Source of the DNA: Silene conica
Lineage: Eukaryota > Streptophyta > Magnoliopsida > Caryophyllales > Caryophyllaceae
Assembly (NCBI GenBank): GCA_029255685.2
Contig: CM055313.2
Coordinates: forward strand, 40,132,079 to 40,196,078
Reading direction: 5' to 3'
Length of the DNA stretch: 64,000 nucleotides
The translations under genes were made by a program, and so were the position numbers. The notes beneath the pieces are model-generated. The model did not search any database. It was not told the origin of the DNA and saw nothing but the letters and a program-made list of their open reading frames with translations. This document shows, piece by piece, positions 23,001-34,466 of this stretch. Positions within the stretch are counted from its first letter, which is position 1. Every line of letters begins with the position of its first letter.

Positions 23001-23848
23001 AACATCAAATACACTAATTACCAGCAATTAATTCCACAAACAATCCTCAATAAGAATATTATTTGTATCCGTCTTAAGCACAAATTTATGAAAATCAACT
23101 ACTAAGCATGTGAAACATCATCTAAGCATATAATCATCATGTATGAACATTCCTATCCTGTTTCTAAGTTCAATCAACAACAACAACATGAAATTCAGAA
23201 GCTTAAACGATCCTAAACATGAAAAGTGCTAATATTACAAATAAAGGCCGAGTTTCTCATTATCGTCACCTTAAAAGCAATTCCGATCAAAGCTCCTCTT
23301 CCACCACGTAGCTATCCACACTAGGGTCGTCTAAACCTTCACCTACAATCAAGAAACACGGATTTTAGAGGTTAAAGACGGATTCTACAAAAACAGGCAG
23401 ATTTTCGAATTGAAGGAAACGAAAATTGGAAGTGACGGATGACTTGCAAATTTCATGAGGATTCCGAAAATGTATTTATTACCTTGATTTGGAGTTCGGA
23501 TGATGAAGAAAAATGGATTAAGAGATGAGTTTTAAGAGAGAAAATGAGAATAATGAAGAACAGTGTTCTTATTTTGTGAATGTGAAATATGTCGACATTT
23601 CAATGAGGTTTAGGGGTTTTAAGTGTCCTTTCCCGTTTCAAGGAAAACGGGTTTGGTAACATGAACGGGTTTTTATGAAGTGGACATAAGTTTTGCCAAG
23701 TTGAGTTTGTCTTAAGGACTTAAGGCTCTTAAGACGGATCTTACGATTTATTAAAAATACTTCTCAATAAATTATTAAAATATTATTTTAATACTTAAAA
23801 TAATTAAAAACCTTTAAAATATATTTTATAAAAATACGGGATGTTACA
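23001..23848 (-). repeat. 3' LTR of A', sense 5' part
   Basis: The sense start TGTAACATCCCG is the reverse complement of the plus-strand end CGGGATGTTACA at 23848. Joining this piece to 1960-4010 across D gives one full LTR. AT-rich, no gene. Confidence 0.85.
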
Positions 23849-23915
23849 ATCACCCCAACTTCAAAAAGTTTCGTCCTCGAAACTCGAACGAAGATAAATT
23901 CTAGATAACTATACC

Positions 23916-26900
23916 TCAATCGAAAAGAGAAGGATGCGCAGCACGCATCGATGCCTCGGTCTCCCACGTCTGCTCCTCCACATCACCGCAACGCCAAAGG
24001 ATCTTAACTAAGGGCACCACCTTGCTGCTAAGCTTCCTGTCCTGACGGTCTAGAATCTTCACGGGACGCTCCTCTAAAGCAAGACTCGGCTCTAAGTTCT
24101 CGATCTCTCTAGGAAGAACATGACTCGGGTCACTAACATACTTACGGAGCTGAGAAACATGAAAGACACTATGAACCTTGCTCAAACTTGAAGGCAAGTC
24201 CAAACGGTAAGCAGCAGCACCAATCCTCTTCACGATCTCAAATGGCCCAATATACTTAGGGCTCAACTTGCCCTTAACTCCAAACCTCTTAACGCCCTTC
24301 ATCGGTGAAACTCTCAATAAAACCCTGTCACCCACCTCAAACTCGAGAGGTCTACGGCCGACATCAGCATAGGATTTCTGTCGATCCTTTGCGGCCTTCA
24401 TCCTACCTCTGATAAGCTGAACCTGGTCAATCGTCACAGCTAACTGGTCTGGTCCTAGGTCGTGCAGGTCGCTCGCCTGATCCCAACAGATCGGACTACG
24501 GCACTTCCTACCATAGAGCGCCTCATACGGAGCCATACCAATAGATGAGTGGTAACTGTTGTTGTAGGAAAACTCAACTAACGGTAGACACTGCTCCCAA
24601 GAACTCTGGAAATCAAGTGCACAAGCACGGAGCAAGTCCTCTAATGTCTAATGTCTGAATAGTCCTCTCGGTACTCATCAGCAAACGGATACGCATAGCC
24701 TCCTGTAGAGCCTTCCAAAACCTGGAACAGAAACGAGGATCACGATCAGAAACGATCTCTCTCGGGACACCATGGTAACGGACTATCTCTGCAATATAAG
24801 CCCTGGCTAAACGGTTCATGTCCCACGTCTCTCTGATAGGCACAAATCTGCCACACTTAGTTAACCTATCGACCACAACCCAAATCGCATCCTTGCCTCC
24901 CACTGTCTTAGGCAATGCAGTCACAAAGTCTATCGATATGCACTCCCACTTCCACTGAGGAACGTGGAGCGGCTATAACAAACCACCTGGCCTCCTATGC
25001 TCTATCTGGACTTGCTGACAAGTCAAGCACCTACTCACGTAATCCAAAATGTCTTTCTTCATCCCGGGCTACCAAAATATAAGTCTCAAGTCCTTGTGCA
25101 TCTTCTCTCCGCCCGGATGAACTGAATAAGGCGTCAGGTGAGCCTCATCTAAAACTCTCTTCGTCAAGTCTGGCACATCTGGAACATACATCCTACCTTG
25201 GAATCGAAGGAAACCATCAGAATCAATCACTAAATCTGGTGCAACACCACTCGAAATCTTAGCCTCGAACTTCCTGAAAGCAGCATCTGTAGGCAAACTC
25301 TGGCGAGTCTCCCAATACAATGTCGGCTCGGCAGTCATAGCAGATAACCAATCAAAACCACTACCAACCATCTCTAATCTCAACTTCCGGAACTCGGAAC
25401 ACAACTCATCGGGCAACCCACGCATAGCACTCATCGAATGAGAAGTCTTGCGACTAAGCGCATCTGCAACCACATTGGCCTTACCCTCATGATACAATAA
25501 CTCAATGTCTTAATCCTCAACCAACTCTAGCCAACGACGCTGTCATATATTGAGGTCTTTCTGGGTGAAAATGTACTTTAGACTCTTATGATCCGTGAAA
25601 ATGCGACAATGAGATCCAATCAAGTAATGACGCCACATCTTCAGGGCGTGAGCAAAAGCAACTAAGTCAAGATCATGCATTGGATAGTTCACCTCGTGAA
25701 CTCGCAACTGTCTAGATGAGTAAGCTATCACCTTACCACTCTGCATCAACACACATCCAAGACCTAACATCGAAGCATCGCAGTAAACATCAAAGTGAAC
25801 TCCAATCTCTAGCAAAGCAAGTACGAGGGCGGAAGTCAACCTAGTCTTCAATTCCTGGAAATAGCTCTCACGCTTATCGGTCCAAACAAATTTAGCTTCC
25901 TTCTTCAATAACTGAGTCATCGGACGAGCAAATCTAGAGAAATCCTCAACAAAACGACGGTAGTAACCCGCTAAACCAAGGAAACTACGAAACTCTCCCA
26001 CATCTTTGGGACTCTCCCAATCAACAACGGCCTCAATCTTCGCAGGATCAACCATAACTCCCTCACTAGATATCACATGTCCAAGGAATGCAACCTTAGA
26101 AAGCCAAAACTCACACTTAGAGAACTTCGCGCACCACTTCTATCGACGTAAAATCCCAAGTATCAACCGGAGATGCTCGGGATGCTCCTCATCGGTCTTC
26201 AAGTAAATAAGAATGTCATCAATAAACACCACAATACAAGTGTCAAGGAACTCACTAAAGGTAAGGTTCATCTGATCCATATAAATAGCAGGTGCATTAG
26301 TCAACCCAAAAGGCATAACCACGAACTCAAAATGCCCATATCTGGTACGGAAGGAAGTCTTCGCAATATCAGCCTCTCTCACTGGAATCTGATGATAACC
26401 CGATCGAAGATCAATCTTAGAAAACCTAGAAGCACCCCTCAACTGATCGAACAAATCATCAATTCTAGGCAAAGGATATCTGTTCTTCACGGTGACTCTG
26501 TTCAACTCTCTATAATCAATGCAAAGTCTCATGGAACCATCATTCTTCTTAACAAATAAAACTGGAGCACCCCACGGAGAAGCACTCGGTCTAATGAATC
26601 CCTTCTCGATCATCTCTTCCAACTGTTGCTTCAATTCTTTCAACTCGGGTGGAGCCATACGGTAAGGAGCCTTAGATATAGGTCCGGTACCTGGAACAAG
26701 CTCAATGGTAAACTCCACATCTCTCTCTGGCGGTATTCCTGGCAACTCTTCTGGGAAAACATCTGGAAACTCACGAACAATGGCTACATCCTCAAGCTTC
26801 GGTAGCGATGGCTTTGCAGCTGAAACAATACACAGGAAGGCTTGGCAACCCTTCCTAAGAAGATGTGATGCTTTCATCGAAAATATGACACGAACACCCT

Positions 26901-26960
26901 TTTTAGGGCAGTTCCCCTATAGGAAACACGAACTCCTGAAGAACTCCTCAAGAAGATTTT
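23916..26960 (-). pseudogene. Tekay-like pol (RT, RNase H, integrase, chromodomain), decayed
   Basis: Sense order: spacer and RT (26877-26140; [13 protein letters not shown], the FIDD active-site box, PFGLTNAP), RNase H (26076-25543; [17 protein letters not shown]), H2C2 integrase finger (25497-25069), integrase core (24924-24613), then integrase C-terminus and a chromodomain-like tail (24635-23916; ILDRQDRKL, VKILWRCGDVEEQTWE). Neighbouring frames are joined by in-frame stops. Recognisable ones are LRR-stop-KWC, NI-stop-QRRW, FW-stop-PG and LL-stop-PLH, consistent with CAG, CGA and TGG codons turned into stops. About nine codons around the usual YHPQTDGQ box are deleted, with a frameshift, near 24680. 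No active enzyme is possible from this copy. Confidence 0.93.
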
Positions 26961-28328
26961 CTAGTCGCGACACTCGAAGCGAGCATGGTATCGCGATAAC
27001 CAATCCATACCGAGGATAATGTCAAATTCCTCGAGAGGAAATCTCAGTAAGTCCGCTGGAAAAGTGGCTTGACCAATAATAATCGGAACATCCCTATGGG
27101 ACGAGGAGCAAGAAAACACGTCTCCCGAAGGTAAGGAAATGGAAGTCTCCTCAACCATGGAAGATTCAAGAGCTAAACGGTCAGCGAACTGAGTCGATAT
27201 AAATGATAAAGAAGCTCTAGTGTCAAACAAAATAAGGCATTCAGCGCCAAGAACAGAAAAGATACCAGCCACAATATCTGGATGAGCCTCAGTCTCAGCC
27301 CTAGTCATCACGAAGATCTTCCCCTTCGGCTTTCCTCCCTTAGTCGCTGCAGCAACAGTGGCAGCCTTGCCAAGTGCGGTGTTCCTCTCAGGACACTCAT
27401 AAGATCGATGCCCAAATCCATTACAGGTGAAACACTTATAGGCATTCCTGAAACAGTCAAAGCCCGGATGAGATGGTGTACCACAACGGTGGCAAACACT
27501 AGAAGCTGTGTCGGTGTGAACAATGGTCTTAGCAACCGGAGCAGAAAACCTCTCAAATCGCTTCTTCTGAGAAGAAGGCGAAGAAGTTGATGGAACAAAC
27601 GGTCTCTTCCCCTGGTAAACAGATCTCTGGTGAGAAGTAACACTGGAAGTAGCAGCTCGGGTCTCAGCATCTATGGCACGAATGGAACTCTCGGCCCAAA
27701 TAGCATCATCATAAATCTCCACAAAAGAAGTCGAGTCACGGCGAACCATACTCTCGATGCGCGGCCCTAACTTCCCACGATAAAAGTAAACTCTCTCAGC
27801 CTCATCCCTGACGAACTTCGAAGCGAAATGTGCAAGCTGGTTAAATTTGTCGGTGTACTCCTGAACGGACATCTTACCCTGCTTCAAGTCCATAAACTCC
27901 TTAAGTCTCTGTGATCTAAGCTCCTTAGGATAAAACCTCGTCTCGAGCTTATCCTTAAAAGCCTCCCAATCAAATAAAGGATCAGGAATGAAAGTCGGTC
28001 CGGTCAATGCCCACCATCTATCGGCCTCTAGGGTCAAAGAGTGAGTAGCTAGCCGCACTCTATCCTCTCTGACAACCGAGTACATGGTGAAGCTCATTTC
28101 CATCTCACGGAACCTCTCAGTAAGAGCTATCGGATCAACCTCGCCTCCATAAGTCTTCACGTGGCTCCTGGACATCTGTGACGCTATCCAAGAGAAGCTA
28201 CCAGGCCGATTGGCCTCATTGCCTGGCGGTGGAGGAGGTGGAACAGTCTCTGCGTGCTGTCTCTGGTTCTCAAGCAACTGGTGAAGTGCTTGCATTATAG
28301 TGTTCTCAGCAGCCGTGGTTCTCACCAT
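26961..28328 (-). pseudogene. Tekay-like gag-protease of A'
   Basis: 455 residues from MVRTTAAENTIMQ. Proline-rich N-terminus, Retrotrans_gag capsid domain (~85-195), then two CCHC knuckles (CHRCGTPSHPGFDC ~283-296 and CFTCNGFGHRSYEC ~305-318). An aspartic protease follows whose active site reads LFDTRAS, so the glycine of the usual DTG/DSG is arginine, and it runs to LGMDWLSRYHARF. The frame stops at 26961 in the protease-to-RT linker, where related proteins continue; a frameshift near 26890 follows. The protease change and stop mark this as inactive, though gag itself is open. The start is shared with the fragment in element A. Confidence 0.92.
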
Positions 28329-28480
28329 CCTTCAAAAGAAAAACAAGTGTTAACTTAGCAATTAGCATTCACAAATAGACTACAGTATAAATCCTTAGAT
28401 CTACCCCATCTCTCATTCATTATTTGGTTATTTGGTCAATTTAAGGTTGGGGGTCACATGAGTGCGTCTGGAGCAATAAT

Positions 28481-28492
28481 GCTCTGATACCA
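28481..28492 (-). other. Primer binding site, tRNA-iMet, element A'
   Basis: GCTCTGATACCA on the plus strand, two bases from the LTR. Confidence 0.93.
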
Positions 28493-28494
28493 AC

Positions 28495-29151
28495 AGTAAA
28501 ACCCCTCGCGAAAGCGGAAATATAAAACATACAGAGTACTAAAAATGCAGCGGAATTAAAACTTTTTAAACATAAACAACATGCGAGGTGAATTAAAACT
28601 GAAACTGGAAACTGATATAAACAAAATAGATAAGTGTAACAGTTCTAAGTACGGAAACCAAATATATACAAAGCCTGGGATGGAACATCCCTACAGGCAC
28701 CAAAAGATAAACAGTATCAAACTAGAGTCTAGCTACTCGAAAGGTGTAAGTCATATGATGACAAGTGGATCATCACTCGCTAGCTGTGAAGTATATCAAT
28801 ATTTCAATAACTGATCTCATACTATCATGCAATCACTAATGCACGGCTCTCAACCAACTTCGGAAACCATTTGGAAGGAGAGCCGGTTTCCCTACCGGTT
28901 ACCCGGTCGGGGGGTCTTTCAGTCCAAACTATTTACGAAACTGACCAAAGAGTCACCCAATGCCTTGGGTGAACAGACTACGACCAAAGTAACACAATCA
29001 ATAACTTCATCATGCATATCGGACACTGTACCAATCTCAAGGCAAGCGGATATAAAACATCAAGTAAAGAGGTTCAGCGGTCAACTTAAGACATAACCTA
29101 AATACTAACACACTTTTACAATCAAGGACTCAGAGGCCAACTTAAGGCATA
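28495..29151 (-). repeat. 5' LTR of A', sense 3' part only
   Basis: Matches 1960-2760 with a ~154-bp gap at 28786 (2251-2404 missing). The terminal TG of the LTR reads AG here. It breaks off at 29151 inside the first unit of the array, against a D-like LTR end. Confidence 0.85.
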
Positions 29152-29258
29152 CAAGTTTTAGCATGCATAAGATCTAAAACTATATTAATTAAAATGTTAA
29201 TTAAAATCCCTTTTAGTATGACTAATATTTATAGGTTATGAGATGTTTAAACCTAACA
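29152..29258 (+). repeat. Terminal fragment of a D-like copia LTR
   Basis: TTTAGCATGCATAAGATCTA and the end AAACCTAACA correspond to 22894-22995. Only ~107 bp remain. Its right edge lies inside the RT of E, directly after the VLFVKKK codons, so a D-like element once inserted there and was then mostly deleted together with the end of the A' LTR. Confidence 0.72.
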
Positions 29259-30887
29259 CCTTCTTCTTCACGAACAACACAGGCGCTCCCCAAGGTGATA
29301 CACTCGGTCTCACATACCCCTTGTTGGCTAACTCATCCAACTGCTTCCTCAATTCTTCCAATTCCTTAGGTCCCATACGATAAGGTGCTTTAGAAATTGG
29401 CTCAGCCCCGGGTTTTAGATGAATGCCAAAATCTAAGTCCCTCTTTGGCGGTAACCTAGGAATTTCTTCTAGAAACACGTCTTCGAAATCTCTTACCACC
29501 TCGATCTCACTAGCTTGGGGTTTCTCTGCAGTCAAATCTCTCACATGGCACAACAACATCTCAGCACCCCTCTTTAGGCAAGTCTTTAGCGCATTGATAG
29601 TTATCAGTTTCAGCTTAGGCTTCATAGAATATCCCTTGTAAGATACTCTCACTCCCTTAGGTCCTCTCAAGGTAATCTTCCCTTGATAGCAATCAATGTA
29701 GGCCTTATACTTTTTCAGCCAATCCCTTAGGTCATCTCAAGGTAATCATTACATTGCTATAGACTCTACTACAAGCTATGGACTCTCCAGATGGTATAGT
29801 TACAGAATCAGCTATAATATCATATACATCAAGTCCTATAGCCCTAGCATGCTCCGTAGATATGAATGTATGCGATGCACAAGAATCGAATAAAACAAAA
29901 GTAGGAGTGGAATGTACTAGAAATGTACCAGTAACAACATGAGCATCATCCTCTGCAGCCTCCTTGCCCATCATAAACAGGGTCCCACTCTTCTTGGTTG
30001 CTCTCTGGTTGACAGATGCAGCTCCACTTTGATTGGTGGCTTCAGGTAGGTTCTTCTGAAAGTTGCCATTCCCACCACCTTGGTTTCCCTGATAGCGGTT
30101 CTGGTTATTAAAGTTGTTGTAATTTTGCTGGTAGCTGCGACCTCCAGATCTGTTGTTGTTTGAGTAACTTGCATTTGGTGTTCTGAATCCACCACTCTGA
30201 TTGCCTCTATGGTAACTGTTCCCAGCACGTTGCGTTCCCGACCAACAATTGGATTGCTTATGCCCAATTTTCCCACACTTGAAACAAGTAGGGTTGACAC
30301 CACTTGTCCAAGGCATAGATCGGTTTCCACTTCTATTGCCTCCTGCTGCATTATTAGAGAAAAAAGAACGGTATTGATTGTTTGGTTTCTTGCTCCCCGA
30401 GCCCTCAGTTGAAGACTCGGACTTCCTCTTGTCACCTCTTTCTTTCTTTTCCTCCTTAATCATGTCAGAAATTTGCTCTGCCTGCCCAGCCCTCTAATAA
30501 ACGTGTTCAACAGTTGTGGGCTTGGCAGCCAGTAGCCTTTTCTTAATGTCGGTGGTGAGTCCTTTCTCGAATCTCGCAGCTAGCATCTCCGATGTATATC
30601 CCAAATCAGCTACGTTCTCAGCCATTTGCACGAACTTACTCTGTATATGCTTCCACGGTCATTCCCTCAGTCATTTTGAAGGAATCAAACTCAGGTCTCA
30701 GCTTGCCCTTTACATGTTCTGGAACGAACTTAGAGGATAAAATCCCCTTGAACCTTTCCCAGCTCACAAACTCTGACCCAATCTCTTCCGCAACAGCCTT
30801 GATCTCCTCTTTGTTGTTATTCCACCACAACCGAGCTGTACTCTTTATGTAGAAATGATGTGTGCATTTTATATAGACCTTTTGGGC
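29259..30887 (-). pseudogene. Ty3 gag-PR-RT fragment E, broken
   Basis: Sense order: end of the Retrotrans_gag domain (ARLWWNN, FVSWERFKGILSSKF), a shifted stretch through 30500 (readable as ENVADLGYTSEMLAARFEKG), a TAG near 30496, a glycine/asparagine/serine-rich linker around one CCHC knuckle (CFKCGKIGHKQSNC, ~30290-30250), protease (LFDSCASHTF, C in place of G), the PR-RT linker (FEDVFLEEIPRLPPKRDLDF) and the first RT residues ([13 protein letters not shown]). The rest of RT, RNase H and integrase are lost at the D-like junction. A 24-bp local duplication (29656-29681 and 29725-29749) replaces part of the protease end. Probably a chromovirus relative, distinct from A/A'. Confidence 0.85.
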
Positions 30888-32771
30888 CATATTAGCACCC
30901 CTTTCTATGCTTATTCCGTAGTATTTTGCTACAAATATCCCCCGAATAGTCTACATTGGTTTGTTTTGCTTTTTTGCAGATATGAGTCGGAGAAGATCAT
31001 AATCAAGCCTAAAACATGTCCTCCTGCATACATTTAGGAGAAGTGTTGAGTCGGAGCTTGTTACTACTCGTTTTGAGATGCGCATAGGAGCAACAAAGTC
31101 TATCAAGCGAAGGAAGAACTTCAATTTGCTAGTGCCTATTTTAAAGAGTCGTATCTCGAGTTATACAACAGATAATCAGGTGATTCAACTTGGAGAGGAA
31201 AGCCTATCCTCTTAGCTTTCCAACGCCACCAAGAAATCTTGATTTAAGCAAGTAACGAAGAAATGGCGGCCATCTGAAGTTCAGTGCGCAGTGTAGGAAA
31301 TACACGCTGCTCGATCGAGAAGTTATGGTTCATTTGTTCGATCGAGAAGTTATGGTTCCCAAAGTGCTCGATTGAGAGGTTCTTTTCCTCGATCGAGAGG
31401 TTCTTTTCCTCGATCGAGAGGTTTTGATTCTTAAAGTCCTCGATCGAGAGGTTTTGGTTCCAAAAGTGCTCGATCGAGAGCTTTTCACAGCTATTCTTCT
31501 CGATCCAGAGGTTTTGCTCTCGATCGAGAGCCTTGATGGGTGACGGATCAGTTTCCCAAGAGGTTTTTATCAGTTTTCTTTTATTTTCACTATAAAAACT
31601 CGGTTTGTGAGTTCATTTGAGGGTATCCTCTCTCAACCGTCACTTTTCTGCTCAATAAAAAAATCTCTTTTTAGTGTTCTTTCTCTTAGAAATACAAGGA
31701 TTGCATCGTTCTTGTTCTTAAGCCGGATTCTTTGATCGTAATCCTTTTTATACTGTTATTTTTGTTGTTGATAATCCGTTTCTTCTGTTTTGTTTTCTTT
31801 TCCGTTCGTTTCGTTTCGCGCGCTTCGTAACTGTACTTCTATGCTTGTTTTCGTTCTCTGTTTCCCTTTTTATCTTATTAGTTTAGTTGCTAATATTCCC
31901 TTTCCCTTATCACCTCTGCTCTTATCTATTATTATTACATATAGTTTCTGCCTTAAATCCGTTATTTGCATCGCATTACCGCGCCCCTGTTTCCGTTCCA
32001 TAACCTCAAAATCGTGCCCCTTCCTTGCTTGTTACGGTTTACAACCCTTCTTTCACTATTTTTTATCACTGTTTTCATCCTATTTTTACTATGTCAAATT
32101 TTAGCATAATTATCGTAGTTGTATTCGTTTATAATTACGTTATGAGTAGCTAAATTGTTTATATGCCGGGATGAGGGTAACTGTGTCATATGCATGATAG
32201 GTCGTAACCAGGATGGGTAGTTTTGTGGTAGGAATTATCGTTAAGCAATATAATTGTGTTTGGTTGAATGAGTATACGCAGGAGACCATTCGTTTAGTTA
32301 AACCCCGACCTAGACCGGAAGGTTGGAAGGGTAAGGCTTGCTTAATAATAATAATTAGTTTCTGTGAGGGCGGAAGTCAAACAGAAATGACCTTAGGGCG
32401 ACTTAAGACCGGAAGGTATAGTCGAGTTAGAGACGTGACTGTAATAACCTAGCCCTTCCTACCCATAAATTGTCCGACCTAGTTTACACCGGTAATGTTG
32501 TTGACACAGTGACCCGAATTCCTAGCATATTCCCTTTCTCTGAACTATTTCTTATCTATATCGTCTTTGTTATTTTCTTACCCTTTCATTCTTATCTATT
32601 TTATCTCGTAGTTCAATAAAACAATTTTAAACCCCCGTTTTTGTGACATTCCGACGGACCAATTTAAACAGATAATTAGAAATTTGCCTCCATATTGAGA
32701 TCGACCCTACTTCCGCTGACTTCTGTCAATAGTTATTAGGTTTTATTTTTGGTACTGAAACGACGGTAACA
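30888..32771 (+). repeat. LTR of Athila-like element F
   Basis: The segment between the E gag and the tRNA-Asp PBS ends CGGTAACA, followed by AATTTTGGCGCCG exactly as in H. The left edge is set by loss of gag similarity and is uncertain by some bases. TTTTTTGCAG followed by an ATG at 30975-30986, and an array of CTCGATCGAG palindromes (31310-31528), lie inside. Open frames here (for example 31790-32104) have no protein signature. Confidence 0.72.
31310..31528 (+). repeat. Nine CTCGATCGAG-type palindromes in the LTR of F
   Basis: Copies start at 31310, 31338 (TTCGATCGAG), 31367 (one mismatch), 31388, 31409, 31439, 31469, 31499 (one mismatch) and 31519, spaced 20-30 bp. Most are followed by AGGTT or AAGTT. 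Confidence 0.88.
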
Positions 32772-32776
32772 AATTT

Positions 32777-32794
32777 TGGCGCCGTAGCCGGGGA
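32777..32794 (+). other. Primer binding site, tRNA-Asp, element F
   Basis: TGGCGCCGTAGCCGGGGA differs from the H site by one base (GTT to GTA) and is typical of the Athila/Tat branch of Ty3. Confidence 0.88.
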
Positions 32795-32974
32795 AGCGAC
32801 GCTTTTATCTGTTTAATTTTGTCTGTTTTTCGCCTCAAGGGAAGGCTAAGTAACTTGGGGCTGTTCTTATCTTTTTCTTTAGTGTTGTTTTGATAGGCCC
32901 ACAGGTTTATTAGACAGGCTACGGAGGGAGATTTTCGAAGGGAAGGCTTGAGTACCTTCAATCCCTTTGCCAAG

Positions 32975-34435
32975 ATGACGTCCGTATCCCGACTGATCGC
33001 TCAGTTTGAAGCTCAAGCTGAAAAACCCGTTAACTGGGAAAGGAAGTAGTCTTGGGGTTGTTGTAATTACCACACTGCGCCACAACCGGTACCACAACAA
33101 ACCCTTCCACCTGCTGAAATTAATGAGATCACCGAATTAGTTCAGATGATAGAGGCATTGACGCTAAGGGTGCAATCAAACTCCCACGATATCCGTCTTG
33201 AGAAGTTGCAAGCCCAAGTGAACGAATTGAGCAAAGGAATTGAGCGAGAGGAGGCTGATTCAAGAGCATCGAGGAGTAATCTTCTCGATCGAGTACCTGA
33301 CAGTACTCGATCGAGCAATTTGGAGGACAGACCTCTCGATCGAGCTGCTGAAATTGCTCGATCAAGCAAATACGAGGAAAAACCTCTTGATCGAGGAAAC
33401 GGAAATGATCGATGGAGAGGAATTGAGGATAAAATCCTCGATCGAGAAGACAAAAATGCTCGATCGTGGACTTCTGATGACGAGGCTTTCTTTCAACTTT
33501 TCTCCGATGCTCAACCAAGTAGTTTCACCGATCGATCAGTTCCTTACCCACAATGGTTGCTGCCACACCGTGGATTTCTGGACCATTCACAAGCTTTCGA
33601 CGTCATGGCTCACTACAATGAGACGATAACTCAGGTACCTACTTATGCCGATTTTATTTCTAAAATAGATTGGTCTAGGACGAATACCACGGAGTCGGTC
33701 ATGAACATAGCCATGAGTGAGGGGTGTAGCATGCTTATTAGGAAGGGGACCGTCCCTATCATGTCTGACCCGCGTCAATTCTCTATTCCATGTTCTATAG
33801 GGACTCAATCGTTCGATAATGTTTTATGTGACCTCGATTCTAGTGTCAACATCTTACCTTTATCTCTTGCAATGCAATTAGGAATGACTAAGTTTGTGCG
33901 CGCTAGAACGACCATTCAGTTGGCTGACTACTCTTATGTTAAGGTCAAAGGAGCTTTACATGATGTACCTGTTAGGATCGGGAATTTCTATAGTCCCACA
34001 GACTTCGTTGTTCTAAACATACCCGAGGACCGCAACGTTCCCATTATTTTTGGAAGACCATTTTTGTGCACTGCTGACGCAATTGTTGATGTCGGGGTTG
34101 GGACACTCACCTTTCAAGTTGGAGGAGAGGATTTGGTTTTTAATAAGTCCGATGAATCTAGGGAACCCATATCTATCGTACCTTGCGATGATATCCCTCT
34201 TGTAGAGCCCATTGCCATTATGTCTGAGACGCCTTCTGAGTCACATATTTTTGCTGCTGTCATAACACCTTTGCCCCGTTCTGGGAGCAAATTGGAGGAA
34301 CATCTCCTTGTTTCTATTTTTGCAGGTTTTGATGAGTACAAAGAACCGGGAGGTGTGATGGATGCTCCAAACTTGGAATCAAGAACTACTTGGGTAGACG
34401 ACCCAGGAGGAGGCGTTGATAATGTTATGCGATAA
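32975..34435 (+). pseudogene. Athila-like gag-pol remnant with protease, element F
   Basis: Frame from ATG 32975 with a TAG at 33047-33049, open again from 33050 to 34435. There is no capsid domain, so most of gag was deleted. Residues encoded by 33284-33470 are a low-complexity stretch of LDR...RSS pairs made entirely by CTCGATCGAG palindromes in the DNA. It is followed by an Athila-type aspartic protease region (PRQFSIPCSIG, CDLDSSVNILP, VPIIFGRPFL). The active-site DLG(A/S)S of H (CDLGASVSV) reads DLDSS here, so the protease is probably inactive. The frame ends at 34435; no RT follows, and a chromovirus-like LTR starts within ~35 bp. Confidence 0.82.
33284..33470 (+). repeat. CTCGATCGAG palindromes inside the coding frame of F
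   Basis: Exact copies at 33284-33293, 33306-33315, 33335-33344 and 33438-33447, with one-base variants near 33357, 33385 and 33459. They come in pairs about 21-22 bp apart, as in the leader of J. Confidence 0.87.
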
Positions 34436-34466
34436 AGGAAGAGGAAAAAAAACACGACTCTGATAC

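Larger units (their letters stand above)
1960..29151 (-). mobile_element. Ty3 chromovirus (Tekay-like) element A', interrupted and decayed
   Basis: Minus-strand element. In sense order: partial 5' LTR (28495-29151), tRNA-iMet PBS (28481-28492), gag-PR (28328-26961), pol fragments (to 23916), then a 3' LTR of about 2.9 kb (23848-23001 and 4010-1960) split by the D/B/C nest. The 3' LTR starts TGTAACATCC and ends GGGGTTTTACA in sense. A C-terminal chromodomain-like tail supports the chromovirus class. Its outer left end lies in the gag of element A. The right end is truncated at 29151 against a D-like LTR fragment, so no TSD pair can be checked. The many stops show it is old. Confidence 0.87.

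Noticed and set aside
31790..32104. 104-residue hydrophobic frame in the LTR of F as a membrane protein
   Set aside because: It is T-rich LTR sequence with no domain, and no counterpart is visible in the other Athila-like LTRs here.
33240..33629. Alternative frames on both strands with LDR/IEE-type repeats
   Set aside because: They are shadows caused by the CTCGATCGAG palindromes, which read openly in several frames; the true frame is the one running into the protease.
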